From assembly GCA_019671135.1 (NCBI GenBank), contig JAHRHY010000015.1, forward strand, positions 1,726,565 to 1,790,564: 64,000 nucleotides of DNA. The letters run 5' to 3'. The notes below the pieces were generated by a model. It had not been told where the DNA came from and did no database searches. It saw only the letters and a program-made list of their open reading frames with translations. Below, one piece after another: positions 52,701 through 62,187 of the stretch. The position numbers and the translations under genes are program-made. The first letter of the stretch is position 1, and the number at the start of each line of letters is the position of its first letter. The DNA comes from Linnemannia hyalina (taxonomy: Eukaryota > Mortierellomycota > Mortierellomycetes > Mortierellales > Mortierellaceae).

Positions 52701-54780
52701 GGTGGTTTTTTTCCTCCGAGGTGGACGAGGAATGCTGTCTGGATCGCCTGTTCTGGATGTCTCCAGAGCAGGTTGCTTTGTACAAGCGTTACCACTGTGT
52801 TGTTGTACACGACAACACCGCCAAAACTAATCGATTGGGCATGAGCTTGACTTGCTTTGTCGTCGTTGACTCCACAAATCGTACACGGTTGATTGCCTGT
52901 GCGTTGAGCCGCCAAGAGAGCCAGGAGTATTATGCCTGGGGATTGCAGCAGCTGCTGGAGGCCACCAAGACCGAGACTGGGTACGTTTACCCTACAACAA
53001 TCATTATGGACGAGGAGGCGGCGATGGAGGCGGCAACCGATCAGGTGTTGACGGGCAGGACCAATATTGTATCATGTATTTGGCACATGCTCAGGAACAT
53101 ACGTCGACACATCAAGAGAGTATTCCCAAAATGCGTGGATCAGGAGGCGTTCATGGATGTTTTCAATGAGGCCCGAGAAGCTATTACAGAGGATGCCTTC
53201 AGGATGATATGGATGGGTCTTTGTCAAAGATTTGGTGGGGAAGGCAGAGGGGAGCGTCGCGAGCCTGAGATCAAAAGCATGGTCAAGGGCAAGAAGGCAG
53301 AGAAGGTCAAAGGCGAGGAAAAGAAGGACTCGCCGAGCCAGGACGACCAGCTTGTGGATAGAGACGATCATATGTTTGTTGAGTACGAGTGGGGAGATTG
53401 GGGCAAGTACCTGAGAAGAATGCGGCGCCGTCGAGAGCACTGGGCTGGCCCTTGGGTCAAGACCATCTTTACCGCCGGGATGCGGTCTTCGCAGCGAGTT
53501 GAGATGACCCACAGGCTGATCAAGATGCTCGGTGTCAACAGTCAGACACCTTTGCAGCGACTCCTGGAATTCATCTCTACAAAGCTCAACAGGGAGCTCG
53601 CCTTTGCCATCGTCGGTAGAGTGACCAATCACAGCAAAGACCTCGACGGGGTTATTGCTTGTGATTTCAAGATGGTGCTCTCTGCTTCCAGTCGGTTCCT
53701 GGATCACTATGCTATGAGCCAAATGAGAATCGAGCTTGCTCAGTCCTATGGTTTCCAGCATAGAGTTATCGACCCTCAAAGCATTTCTCAAGACATCTCC
53801 AAAGTAAGTCTGTATGATGATTGCTATCAAAGTATAAAATCCCGTTAGTGGTTGCTCATTGTTTTCTTACTCCTTTTTTTTCTACTCCTTTTTTTCATTC
53901 GATTAGGATGATTTGAGCAGAGAGAACCTTCTCAGGAGATCTATCTGCACTATTGTCGAGAACGTTGAGTGTGAGGTTGACAAAGTATACTTGATCACGG
54001 TTTCAAGTACAGAATCGACGACGTTGCCGGAGTATATGGTGCTTATGATGGATGGTACCCACTTTTGTTCATGCGCTTCAATGCAGAATAAGGGCTGGGT
54101 CTGCCGCCATTTTTACTATGTAATGAGGCACGATGGTGATGTTCTTTTTTTCCCAGGAATGGTTGAAAAAGCGATGGTACACCGAGGGCATGCAGGATAA
54201 CCCTCGACTTATTTCAACACTCGACGAGCTCCAGCATGTCAGGGCCAATACCTATGAGGCTGAGAGCACAGCCGCTAACAAGGATAGGCGCGGTAAGGGT
54301 AAGGGTAGGAAGGAGAGGGGTAGGCCTGTGTTGTCTCAGTCAGACTTTGCCGCGCGGTTGAAGGAGCTATTCCCTAAGGCACCGTCCGCCGTATCAAAGA
54401 GGAGCAAGGCGATCAAGGCCGTGCATTCGAGGACCTCAAGTGCCGTGAGGAAATTTGCAAATACGATAAGCGACCTGGACGTTAGCGAGGAGGCGCAGCT
54501 CGGCTATACCAACGACTTCAAGACCATCATGGCGACGTTTGAGGAGTATCCCGAGAAGATGAAGGCCTTTCAGGAATTTAATCAGTGGTGGGAAGCAAAG
54601 CGAAAGGTGGATGGCACCGTACAGGATCAGAACCAAAACCCGAAGAAGAGGAGGGGGCATCATTGGAACATTGGCCGAGGATCGAAGCGCGTTGAAGAGC
54701 GGGGGCGTGGTAGAGGGAGAGGACGTGGAGGGGGGAAAGGACGTGGCAGAGAAAGGGAAGGGAAGGGCAGTAATGCTTAA
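49734..54780 (+). CDS. Ulp1 peptidase - FAR1-type finger - MULE transposase - SWIM fusion
   Basis: Eight exons, all with GT-AG introns: 49734-50849, 50946-50987, 51079-51228, 51357-51437, 51521-52127, 52254-53803, 53907-54119 and 54157-54780 (about 1460 residues). Intron 2 has a TACTAAC branch site. Exon 1 is a C48 Ulp1-like domain with H263 (SNHWIFYRID), D280, Q325 and C330 (RQDGVSCG), so the catalytic set looks complete. After an acidic linker come a FAR1/WRKY-GCM1-like finger (C670, C696, H724, H727), the MULE DDE core (D852 in VVHDN, D918 in IIMDEEA, E1082 in SQRVEMTHR) and a SWIM finger (C1236, C1238, C1248, H1250). The tail is RG/AT-hook-like. The last intron would be only 37 nt; a one-base change in the T run at 54144 is the alternative. 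It is the likely transposase of the surrounding element. Confidence 0.75.
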
Positions 54781-55869
54781 TCTTTAGGAGGAGAGCGAAT
54801 GCCAAGTTTATGGCCTCAAATACAAAATTTACGCTTTTTATTTCCATTGGCTATATGTTTTGTTGCAGCGTTCTTTCGGTTTTCAGGGATGGGTGTGAGA
54901 ATCAAGTGCTGATCAGAAAGGAGGGGAAGAAGAGGGGAAGATAAGAAGGAAGAGGCAAGGGTGAGAGGAGATAGTTAGAGAGTATGGGCGAGTGCTTGTC
55001 TGTGTGTGTATGTGTTGTGTGTTGTGCGTGAGTGTGTGCATACGAGCTGAGATGATGGAGAGGGAAAGAGAAGGACAAGTTTACCAAGAACATGAAACAA
55101 AATGGCAAGGCGAACACGAGAAAATGGAAAGGTAACAAAGAAAATGTCTTCGCTCGTTGCCTCGCTTCCTGCAGCTAAGAAGGGAGTAACAGACAGACAC
55201 ACAGAGGACAGAAAAGAGAGATGGAGATATAAAGAGAGAGGGAGACAAAAAGAGAAAGAGAGGGAAGAGAGAGGGAGGGAGGGAGACAGAGAGAGAGAGA
55301 GAGATGTAATATGAACAGCTGGGGAGAGGAAAATGGCGAGAAAGAAAGCTGGGGGTCTTATTGAGCCCTATGAGAATATATAACACTGCTACCTTTAATA
55401 GAGAATGAGGAGTGAGTGAACAGACACTGAGATGCAACAGCTCTCCTCCCCTGTGAGAACGAGGCACCAGTTCGTGGACAAAGAAAATGGATCGCAAACA
55501 AATGACTTTCTTTTTATTTTCTTTTTTTCTTGGTGTCCTTTGTTGTATAAATGAATGAATGAATGAATGATGGTGAGTCGATGAGTGTGAATGATAAGTC
55601 GATGAGGTGTGAGTGAGTGGATGGGTAAGCGCTTGCGTGTGTGAATGAATAAGTGAGTGCGTTTTTGTGAGTGTTAAGTGTGTGTGTTTTTTTGTTCAAA
55701 GTTGTGTGGGAATGATCCTCGATTCTTCGCCAAAAAAAAATGTAAAATGAACAGCTGGGGAGAGGAAAATGGTGAGAAAGAAGCTGGGGTTCTTTATTGA
55801 GCCCTGTGAGAATATATAACACTACTACCTTTAATAGAGGAGTGAGTGAACAGGACACTGAGGATGCGG
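54781..55869. other. Noncoding, simple repeats and a direct duplication
   Basis: It contains a GT-rich run (54995-55050), GA-rich tracts (55190-55310), a GAAT microsatellite (about 55550-55570) and two direct copies of a ~110-bp segment (55319-55433 and 55752-55862) with GAGAATATATAACACT. No gene supported. Confidence 0.5.
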
Positions 55870-56228
55870 CAAGAGGGAGACTAACAGAGAGGGAGACAAA
55901 AATAGAAAGTGAAGGTAGAGAGAGGGGGGGGAGGGAGACAGGGAGAGAGGGAGACAGGGAGAGAAGGAGACAAAAAAAAAAGAAAAGGACAAAGAAGGTA
56001 GGAGGATAAGTTGGAAGAAAGGCTACTTAAGCAAAGGCTGCAGTGACCATTCTCCAGCGAGATATCAAGCAAGGCGTGCAAGCAACAAACGTTGAGCAGC
56101 AACGAAAACAAACCCCCAAACAAGGACAATTTTCAAAAGCATTTCTACTCTGAAAGGGAATGGCTGACAATTTTTTGAGAATCCCCTGTCAGACACACCC
56201 TGTTAGTCTTGCACTGACAGGGGGTGTT
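55870..56228. repeat. Third, internally deleted copy of the giant element's terminal repeat
   Basis: The right-repeat order is kept: a GA-rich tract, then AAGGCTACTTAAGCAAAG, TATCAAGCAAGGCGTGCAAG, then AAAGCATTTCTACTCTGA and the terminal palindrome CCCTGTCAG...CTGACAGGGGGTGTT. The middle part is missing and the copy is more diverged than the two outer repeats. It could be the real right end of a smaller MULE unit or a nested non-autonomous relative. Confidence 0.7.
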
Positions 56229-56235
56229 TTAGTGC

Positions 56236-56440
56236 TTAGAAAAACTGGTTCAATGAATTGCAGTCTTTGACATTCATCAACTTTTCTCATTCTCATCCTA
56301 ACCCTCTACTCCCAAGACTCGCTCTATTGTTATAATCTCTCCTCTTCATTGTTCACGTCAAATCCCAACCAGGGTTACTTTGTAGGATCGTCATCGACAT
56401 CGCTTTAAAATAAACAAGTTCATTGAATCAGTTTTTCTAA
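56236..56440. mobile_element. 205-bp inverted-repeat element
   Basis: TTAGAAAAACTGGTTCAATG at the left matches the reverse complement of the right end (CATTGAATCAGTTTTTCTAA) with one mismatch. It has no coding capacity and lies between the damaged terminal repeat and the Tc1 relic. A target duplication is not clear. Confidence 0.5.
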
Positions 56441-57440
56441 ATGACTGAATCTGTTGCATGCCCTTCATCTACCGCGGTCATCAGTACTTGGTGTCGTGTC
56501 TTTTGTTCTAAATCACCATCTTCCGGCGGTCGGGCATGCTTTAGTACAGTTTGTGAAGGTGCTCCGGAGGAATCTCCTTCCAGATCGCCTCTAACGTTCC
56601 CACAGCCTGTCCTGGTCCTCAGCCGCCTCTGGCTAGCCAATCGCGGAACTGACGAACACGCCTTTGGAGAACGTCGAGATAGGCATCCGAATCCATATTA
56701 CCCTCGATCCAGCAAAGGTCTCCAACGCCAGAATATCTAATGCAACCCCAGACCATTACTTTCCCTCCACCACCTTGTTGTTTTGACGAAATATAGGTTA
56801 GTTTTTATTTGACTAAGAATTCTCTATTTATTAGTGTCCTCAATAAACGGGTCAACAACCACCTTCTTTCGCGTCTTCATTTTCCCCCTACATTTTGACT
56901 GTTTCGGTCGAACTTGGTGAGGCAGGTGTTGTTGTTGTTGGTGTCTGTGGTAGTAGTACTTCTTGTCGAAGGACCCAATGCGGCTGAAGATGCACTATCA
57001 GAGAACATCACGTTCTTCCAGTCCTTGACCTTCCATTGATGGTGTTCTTCTGCGAATCTGAGCCTTTTTGTGATCTGTTCCCGTGTGAGATTCGGCTTGT
57101 CTGGTGCTGAGTAGACCCTGATTCCTTCCTGGAGTAGATTCTTCTGTATAGTGGTAAGGTAGACATGCTCTCCCTCGGTTGATTCAATAAATCGTTGTCC
57201 ATCCTTTCGCGATGTTAAGTGGCCTTAAATGAAATGGCGCACGAGATTCGTCCTCGTCTCCGTTGAGATCTTCCTAGGTCAGCCAGGATGGGGCTCAGGG
57301 ATGTTTTCCTTTTCCTCGTTCCTGATCCTGACCGCTGATGAGACAGAGATCCGAAGGTTGCATGCAACTGCTCTGGTTGAATTTCCATGTCGAAGCTGTT
57401 CTACGGCAGTCTCTTTAATGGATCGTGCAAGAGGCTTCAT
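56441..57440 (-). pseudogene. Tc1/mariner transposase relic
   Basis: On the minus strand an HTH-like start (SIKETAVEQLRHGNSTRAVA) is followed by a degenerate GRPRK region with stops. Then come TREQITKRLRFAEEHHQW, KDWKNVMFSDSAS (the second catalytic Asp region, near 57010), and, about 200 bp later in another frame, KVMVWGCI, SGVGDL and GNMDSDAYLDVLQ (56785-56680). Several stops and frameshifts make it non-functional. The order of motifs is diagnostic for the Tc1 group. Confidence 0.75.
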
Positions 57441-58011
57441 GTTGATTGTTTGCTGAGCTGGGAATCGTTCGAAAGGATAAAGAAGGAGGAGCTGAAGGTG
57501 GGTGAAGGGTGAATTAGAGTGATCACAAAATAAAAGAGCGACAATAAAGAGAGAATGGATCTATGATGGCGAATTAGAAAGATTGATTCAATAGACGTCA
57601 CGATCTAGAAAGATCAAAGCAACGGAGTTGAGACCGTGTGGGATCAAGTCGCTGTTCTCCACATATGCTCAAAATTCGTACTTTATAATGCGCGTTCAAT
57701 TTATTGCATTCTTGATACTTGTCAGGTCTTGGGTATTCGGCCCAATAATTCTTGATGAAGAGTTGGTGCTTGGTTCGTTCAATCCCGCACAACAAAATTA
57801 AGACATGCGTTCAACTCGTCGGCAGCTCTACCCCGCCATATGTTAGCCTACCTTAGGCAGACTATGTCACCGTGTACAATAAAATTGCATGATTAAGTAA
57901 AGTCAACGAGCGGTGGTTCCTATTGAAATCTTTTTCTCCCCTCCAAAGCTCTAACCACAATTTTGAACACCAATCCTTCCCTATCCCCATTTACTGTCGC
58001 GCCCCCTCACA
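57441..58011. other. Noncoding spacer
   Basis: No gene recognised. It lies between the Tc1 relic and the two-exon gene; the last ~100 bp should contain the promoter and leader of that gene. Confidence 0.4.
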
Positions 58012-58898
58012 ATGTCTGAAGTCCCTGTTGTTTGTGATATTCTTGAAGGAACAGTTGGTGGTGACATTAATGTCATGTTCAAGTTCTTTACTGTCAAAAC
58101 TAAATGCTTCTGTGGAAAGGACTTCTCCTCAAAACCCCAACTGAAGCGCCATGTTTTCGGCGCCATGGACCGACTCATATCATGCAAAGGCGAGCCGGCC
58201 TTGAGAAGCAGGCTCATGGAAGAGAGGAGTATTAAAGAACCACTATTCGAAGCATACTTTTTGCCGCCGACAGGGGTACAGTTTAAGAAAAAAAACATTT
58301 TGATTGGAGCTGATATCATACTTCAGTTAGGTTCAAACTAAACCTCTTGAGATTTTTTTTTCCTGTTTTGTTTATTCACACGCAGCATGAGTTTCAGATG
58401 CTCAAGGCTCAGGTCCATCGAATGATTGAGTCGCAAGAACAAGCACACAAGTACTTCAAACTTCAAGAATCAAGGAAGGCCATTATGGCGCCAAAGGACG
58501 ATCAAGCGCCTCCATCAGTGCACGCAACCTCCCCTCAACAAGGACAACACCCCTCCTCGCCCCTTCAAGAACACACTCCCCCGACTCAGAAAGAGCCTAC
58601 CCCGTCTACATCCTCATTCCAAGAAACCTCCATCTCCCACCCTTCATCTCAGCACACCTCCCTCCCCACCCACTCAACCGACGTATCGTCTGTCAGTTCC
58701 TCTTCCACTAACTCCCCCTCCCCGTCTAGTGATGGACAAAATTCACAGCACAGTGTGATGAGTTTCTCATATCCTGTCCAAACAAGCACACCAAGAAATG
58801 GGGAACGAGCTTATTCTTCCACTGCCAGCCCCAGCCCAACTTATGAATATGTTGACTCCACTCCCACTGCCAGCCCCAGCCGATCTTCAGAAACATAA
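58012..58898 (+). CDS. Two-exon protein of unknown function, Cys/His cluster plus S/T/P-rich tail
   Basis: I propose exons 58012-58275 and 58386-58898 joined by a 110-nt intron (G|GTACAG...CGCAG|, ACTAAAC near 58339), phase 0, giving about 258 residues. The N-terminal part has CFCGKDF (C32, C34), KRH (H47) and C58, spaced like a small zinc-binding module but matching no family I know. Exon 2 starts with a short helical stretch (QMLKAQVHRMIESQEQ). The last ~120 residues are low-complexity Ser/Thr/Pro/Gln. It lies inside the candidate giant element, so it may be cargo. The splice sites are inferred; without splicing the first frame stops at 58341. Confidence 0.5.
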
Positions 58899-60999
58899 CC
58901 AACAAGCAACATATAAACTTTAGTAGTAGCAATCGTAGTTCTTATTAAAAACACAATCTTTCAGCACACACGCTATTGTTTGCTTGTTCATTCGTTAACT
59001 CTCCCTCTGTTCCCCTCAGCCTCGTTCTAGTCATGGCCATGACCTGTCGCAGGAATTCCTGTTTCATCCGTAACCATACAAACAGTGAAAAATAAGGGAA
59101 GGTCTCAGCCGTACAAAAGCCAAACACAGAGCACAACCAGCCAAAAAAAAAAATAAGGGGAATGCATGTGCATGTCTTGGACCTACACAACCAAAACACA
59201 TGGACAACAGGGTAAACAAAACAAAACAACAGAGATCCCAATCTTTATGAGACGCTCGGTCCCAAGCCATATACAATGCAAGAGAGTATTAAGTAAAGAA
59301 GAACAACCATATGCTTTGCAAGTGTGGATCGATGATGTTAGCGGCTCTTGGTTCTCATTCCTTTCTTCTCACCTCCATCTCTTATTTTCTACGCCCAATC
59401 TGCCGTGTCTTATGTATCTGTGATAACCAACACGTTGGTGTTGCTGTTGGGATGCAAACCTGGAGAGCATGCGCTCGTAGAGGTTGATTGGGTAAATCAT
59501 CGGGCACGAACCATTTTGCTCAAGAAAATGGAAGAAAGACCATGGAGGAGCAAGGAAGAAAGCAGACATACATCGCCATTAGACTTTCCATCCGCGCTTT
59601 TGCAACAAGTGTTGAAGGACTATCACACCTGCTTATCTTGTTTAAGCCTTCAGAGGTTGTCATAGACTGTTTATGCACGCTGTCTTCGTGGTGACATTGA
59701 ACTCTTATTATTTTTGGCCTTCTCTTCATCCCTCTCCCTCTCTTCTGTTCTTCTCTCTCCCTTAAGTCTCTTATTTTTATCTTGAGTTGACGATGGACCT
59801 GGTATTTTCTTGATGTTTCACACTGTTGTTTGTGGTTCAATTGATTTTTGCTTTTTTGCATAATTTCTTGGCTAAGAAAAAGGGTATGCAGATGGTCGGA
59901 ATAGCTTGCCTTGTCCGTTTGTACTCTCTGCTTCATTGGAGTGCACATGCGCGAAAGAACGCGTATGGACAGGGTGAGACCTACCGGGGAATAAGAAAGG
60001 AAAGGTGATGAAAGGGAGAAGGGCAAGAGCGCCATTGTCATCAAACATGCGTACACCTCGACCCATTTGCATGGAGCTGTAACCCAAGTCTGACTTTTTG
60101 TTCCTTCCCGTATTTTAAATTGTCATACATCCATCCATCCTCCACTTTGCCTTTTGCTCTTCGAACACTCAACCCTTTTCTTTCTTTTGCTCCTTCCTTC
60201 CCTTTCACACGCTCTCTCCCTTGTCGCTCTCTCCTTCCTTTCCCTTCACTTTTTTTTTCCTTTTCTATTTGCCTCCCTCCTCGTCAACACTCCACCATTT
60301 CTCTACTTTGTTCAGCTTCCCTACACCCTCCTTCCCTGCTACCCCTCCTTCCCTTCCTTCCACTCCTCCTTCCCCCTTTCCCCTCCCACACTTCATTTGT
60401 ATTATCTCCTACTTTTAGATACACCGCTCCCTCTGGTCACTCCTTCTTTGAGTACAAAATCAGAGAGGTCACATTTTTTTCCGTCAAGGTATGAGATAGA
60501 TTGAATGCATATATATAGCCGTGTGTTTAGTTCATAATAAACTGTCTATGTTGCTTATTTTGTTCATCCAGGCATAACACATTTGACAAAGAGACAATGG
60601 AGCAAATAAGCATTGTGTGTCTCGAGCACAATGAAACAGTTGATTTGATTCTTTTCCCTCTCTTCTCTTTTTTCTTTTTTTATTTTCGTCTTTTTTCTTG
60701 GTCTTTTTTCTAATTTCTTATTTCTTATTTCTTATTTCTTATTTCTTATTTCTTATTTCTTATTTTCTATTTCGTACCGTGAATAAAAAGAAAGAACAAA
60801 GAAAGGGACGAGATATGAAAAAAGGCGAACCGAATAGCAATTCATACACAGTGAAGAGTTGGGACGTAAGGTTGACTGTGTTTCGACTCGGCCAGATTGA
60901 AGTAAGAATGGGTGTAAAAAAGGCTTTTTTTTTTTGCAATGTTGCCTACGTTTGACTACAATGCCTACATTGGCTATGTGCAGATGGATGAAAATTATC
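58899..60999. other. Noncoding with low-complexity tracts
   Basis: Pyrimidine-rich DNA (60140-60410) yields only shadow frames. A microsatellite of TTATTTC-type 7-bp units runs from about 60716 to 60772. No gene or RNA is supported. Confidence 0.45.
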
Positions 61000-62185
61000 C
61001 TTATAGGAGCTAAAAGGCAAGGTCTATTGGCATCAAATTCATGCATGCATGTATGTTTCACATCTGTCTCGTCCAGGGTAAAGTCCATGGCATAGGAACA
61101 TAACAATAAAATTATGCTAACATCCATGTATTCTTTGCCTTCATTGCCTTCACTGCCTTTGCATGTGTTGTCTTTTTTTTTTTGGATCCTTTTTTATTTT
61201 TTTTGGCCTACATTGCCTACGTTGGCTATGTACAGATGAATGAAAATTATCCTGATGGCAGCTAGAGGGGCAAGACCTGTTGGCATTAAGATTCATGTAT
61301 GCATGGATGTCTCTCATCTGTCTCATCCAGTGTGAAGTCCATGGCATGCGAATATAACAATAAAAACGCCAGCAACCGTGTGTCCTTTGCCTTCATTGCC
61401 TTCATTGCCTTTGCATTTGTTTGTGTTTTTTTTTTTTTTTAGGAGGGAGAGAAAGATAAAGAGAGAGAGAGAGGGAGGCAAGGAGAAAAGAGAGAAAGAC
61501 AAAGACAGAGAGAAGAGAAAGATAGAGAGAGAGAGAAAGATAAAGAGAGAGAGAGAGAGAGAGGGAGAGAGAGGGAGAGAGAGGTAGACAAAGAGAGGAA
61601 GTTAAAGAAAGATAGAGGGAGTGTCAAAGAAAGAGAGAAGGAGTGTCAAAGAGAGATGAAGACTAAGAGAGGGAGGGGAGTCAAAGATAGAGAGAGACAA
61701 AGGTGAGAGGATAAAATGGAATGAGGGCTACTTGAACAAAGTCTATAGTGATCATCCTCCAGCGGGGTATCAAGCAAGGCGTGCAAGTAACAAAACCCGC
61801 AGACGAGAAAAATGGTGGAGTGTGTGTATATGGACATTTTTTAGTGTTATTTGGGGTGCCTGAAATGGTCAAGAGGGATCACTGAACAGCCGATGGTGTC
61901 TGAATTTGACTCTTTGACGAGAATCTCGATGCACGGCGAGGAAAGGAGAAGTCCATTGAGAACGACGGTAGCACTGGTCAAATGATCTTTTTGCCAGCAG
62001 CGCGGCAAAAAGAAAGTGCAAAAAGCATTTCTATTCTGACAGGGTGTTTTGATTTCCATCCATGCTCCTGTTCAAACAGGCCCCTGTTAGAATTGAAAAA
62101 AGACCAAAAACATATGGCAGAATTTTTTGGAAAAACCCCTGTCAGACACCCCCTGTTAATTTTGCGCTGACAGGGGGTGTTAGAA
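61000..62185 (-). repeat. Right terminal inverted repeat
   Basis: The reverse complement of the left repeat: two ~260-bp tandem units (about 60935-61420), a poly-T run, a GA-rich tract, the ~470-bp segment and the terminal palindrome, ending ...GGGGGTGTTAGAA before TA (62186-62187). Compared with the left repeat it has fewer tandem units, and the core of the terminal palindrome is in the opposite relative orientation. Confidence 0.85.
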
Positions 62186-62187
62186 TA

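Larger units (their letters stand above)
42262..62185. mobile_element. Candidate giant (~19.9 kb) inverted-repeat-bounded DNA transposon
   Basis: Inverted repeats of more than 1 kb (42262 to ~43570; ~61000 to 62185) both start TTCTAACACCCCCTGTCAG at the outer edge, with TA outside each end. They enclose a multi-exon Ulp1/MULE/SWIM protein, a divergent gene with a degenerate Ulp1 domain and a two-exon gene of unknown function. The outer ~500 bp of the two repeats differ at only scattered positions, apart from one inverted core. The two flanks are different Ty3 copies in opposite orientation, so a target duplication cannot be verified. A third, damaged terminus at 56228 allows a shorter unit (42262-56228). 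MULE relationship is inferred from the transposase; 9-bp duplications typical of MULEs are not seen. Confidence 0.6.

Noticed and set aside
54134..54154. A 21-nt GT-AG interval in the SWIM exon as an intron
   Set aside because: It is too short, and its removal keeps the wrong frame, so it does not explain the junction.
60140..60504. Three overlapping 65-124-codon plus-strand frames
   Set aside because: Pyrimidine-rich composition produces open frames in all phases; no start context or homology is visible.
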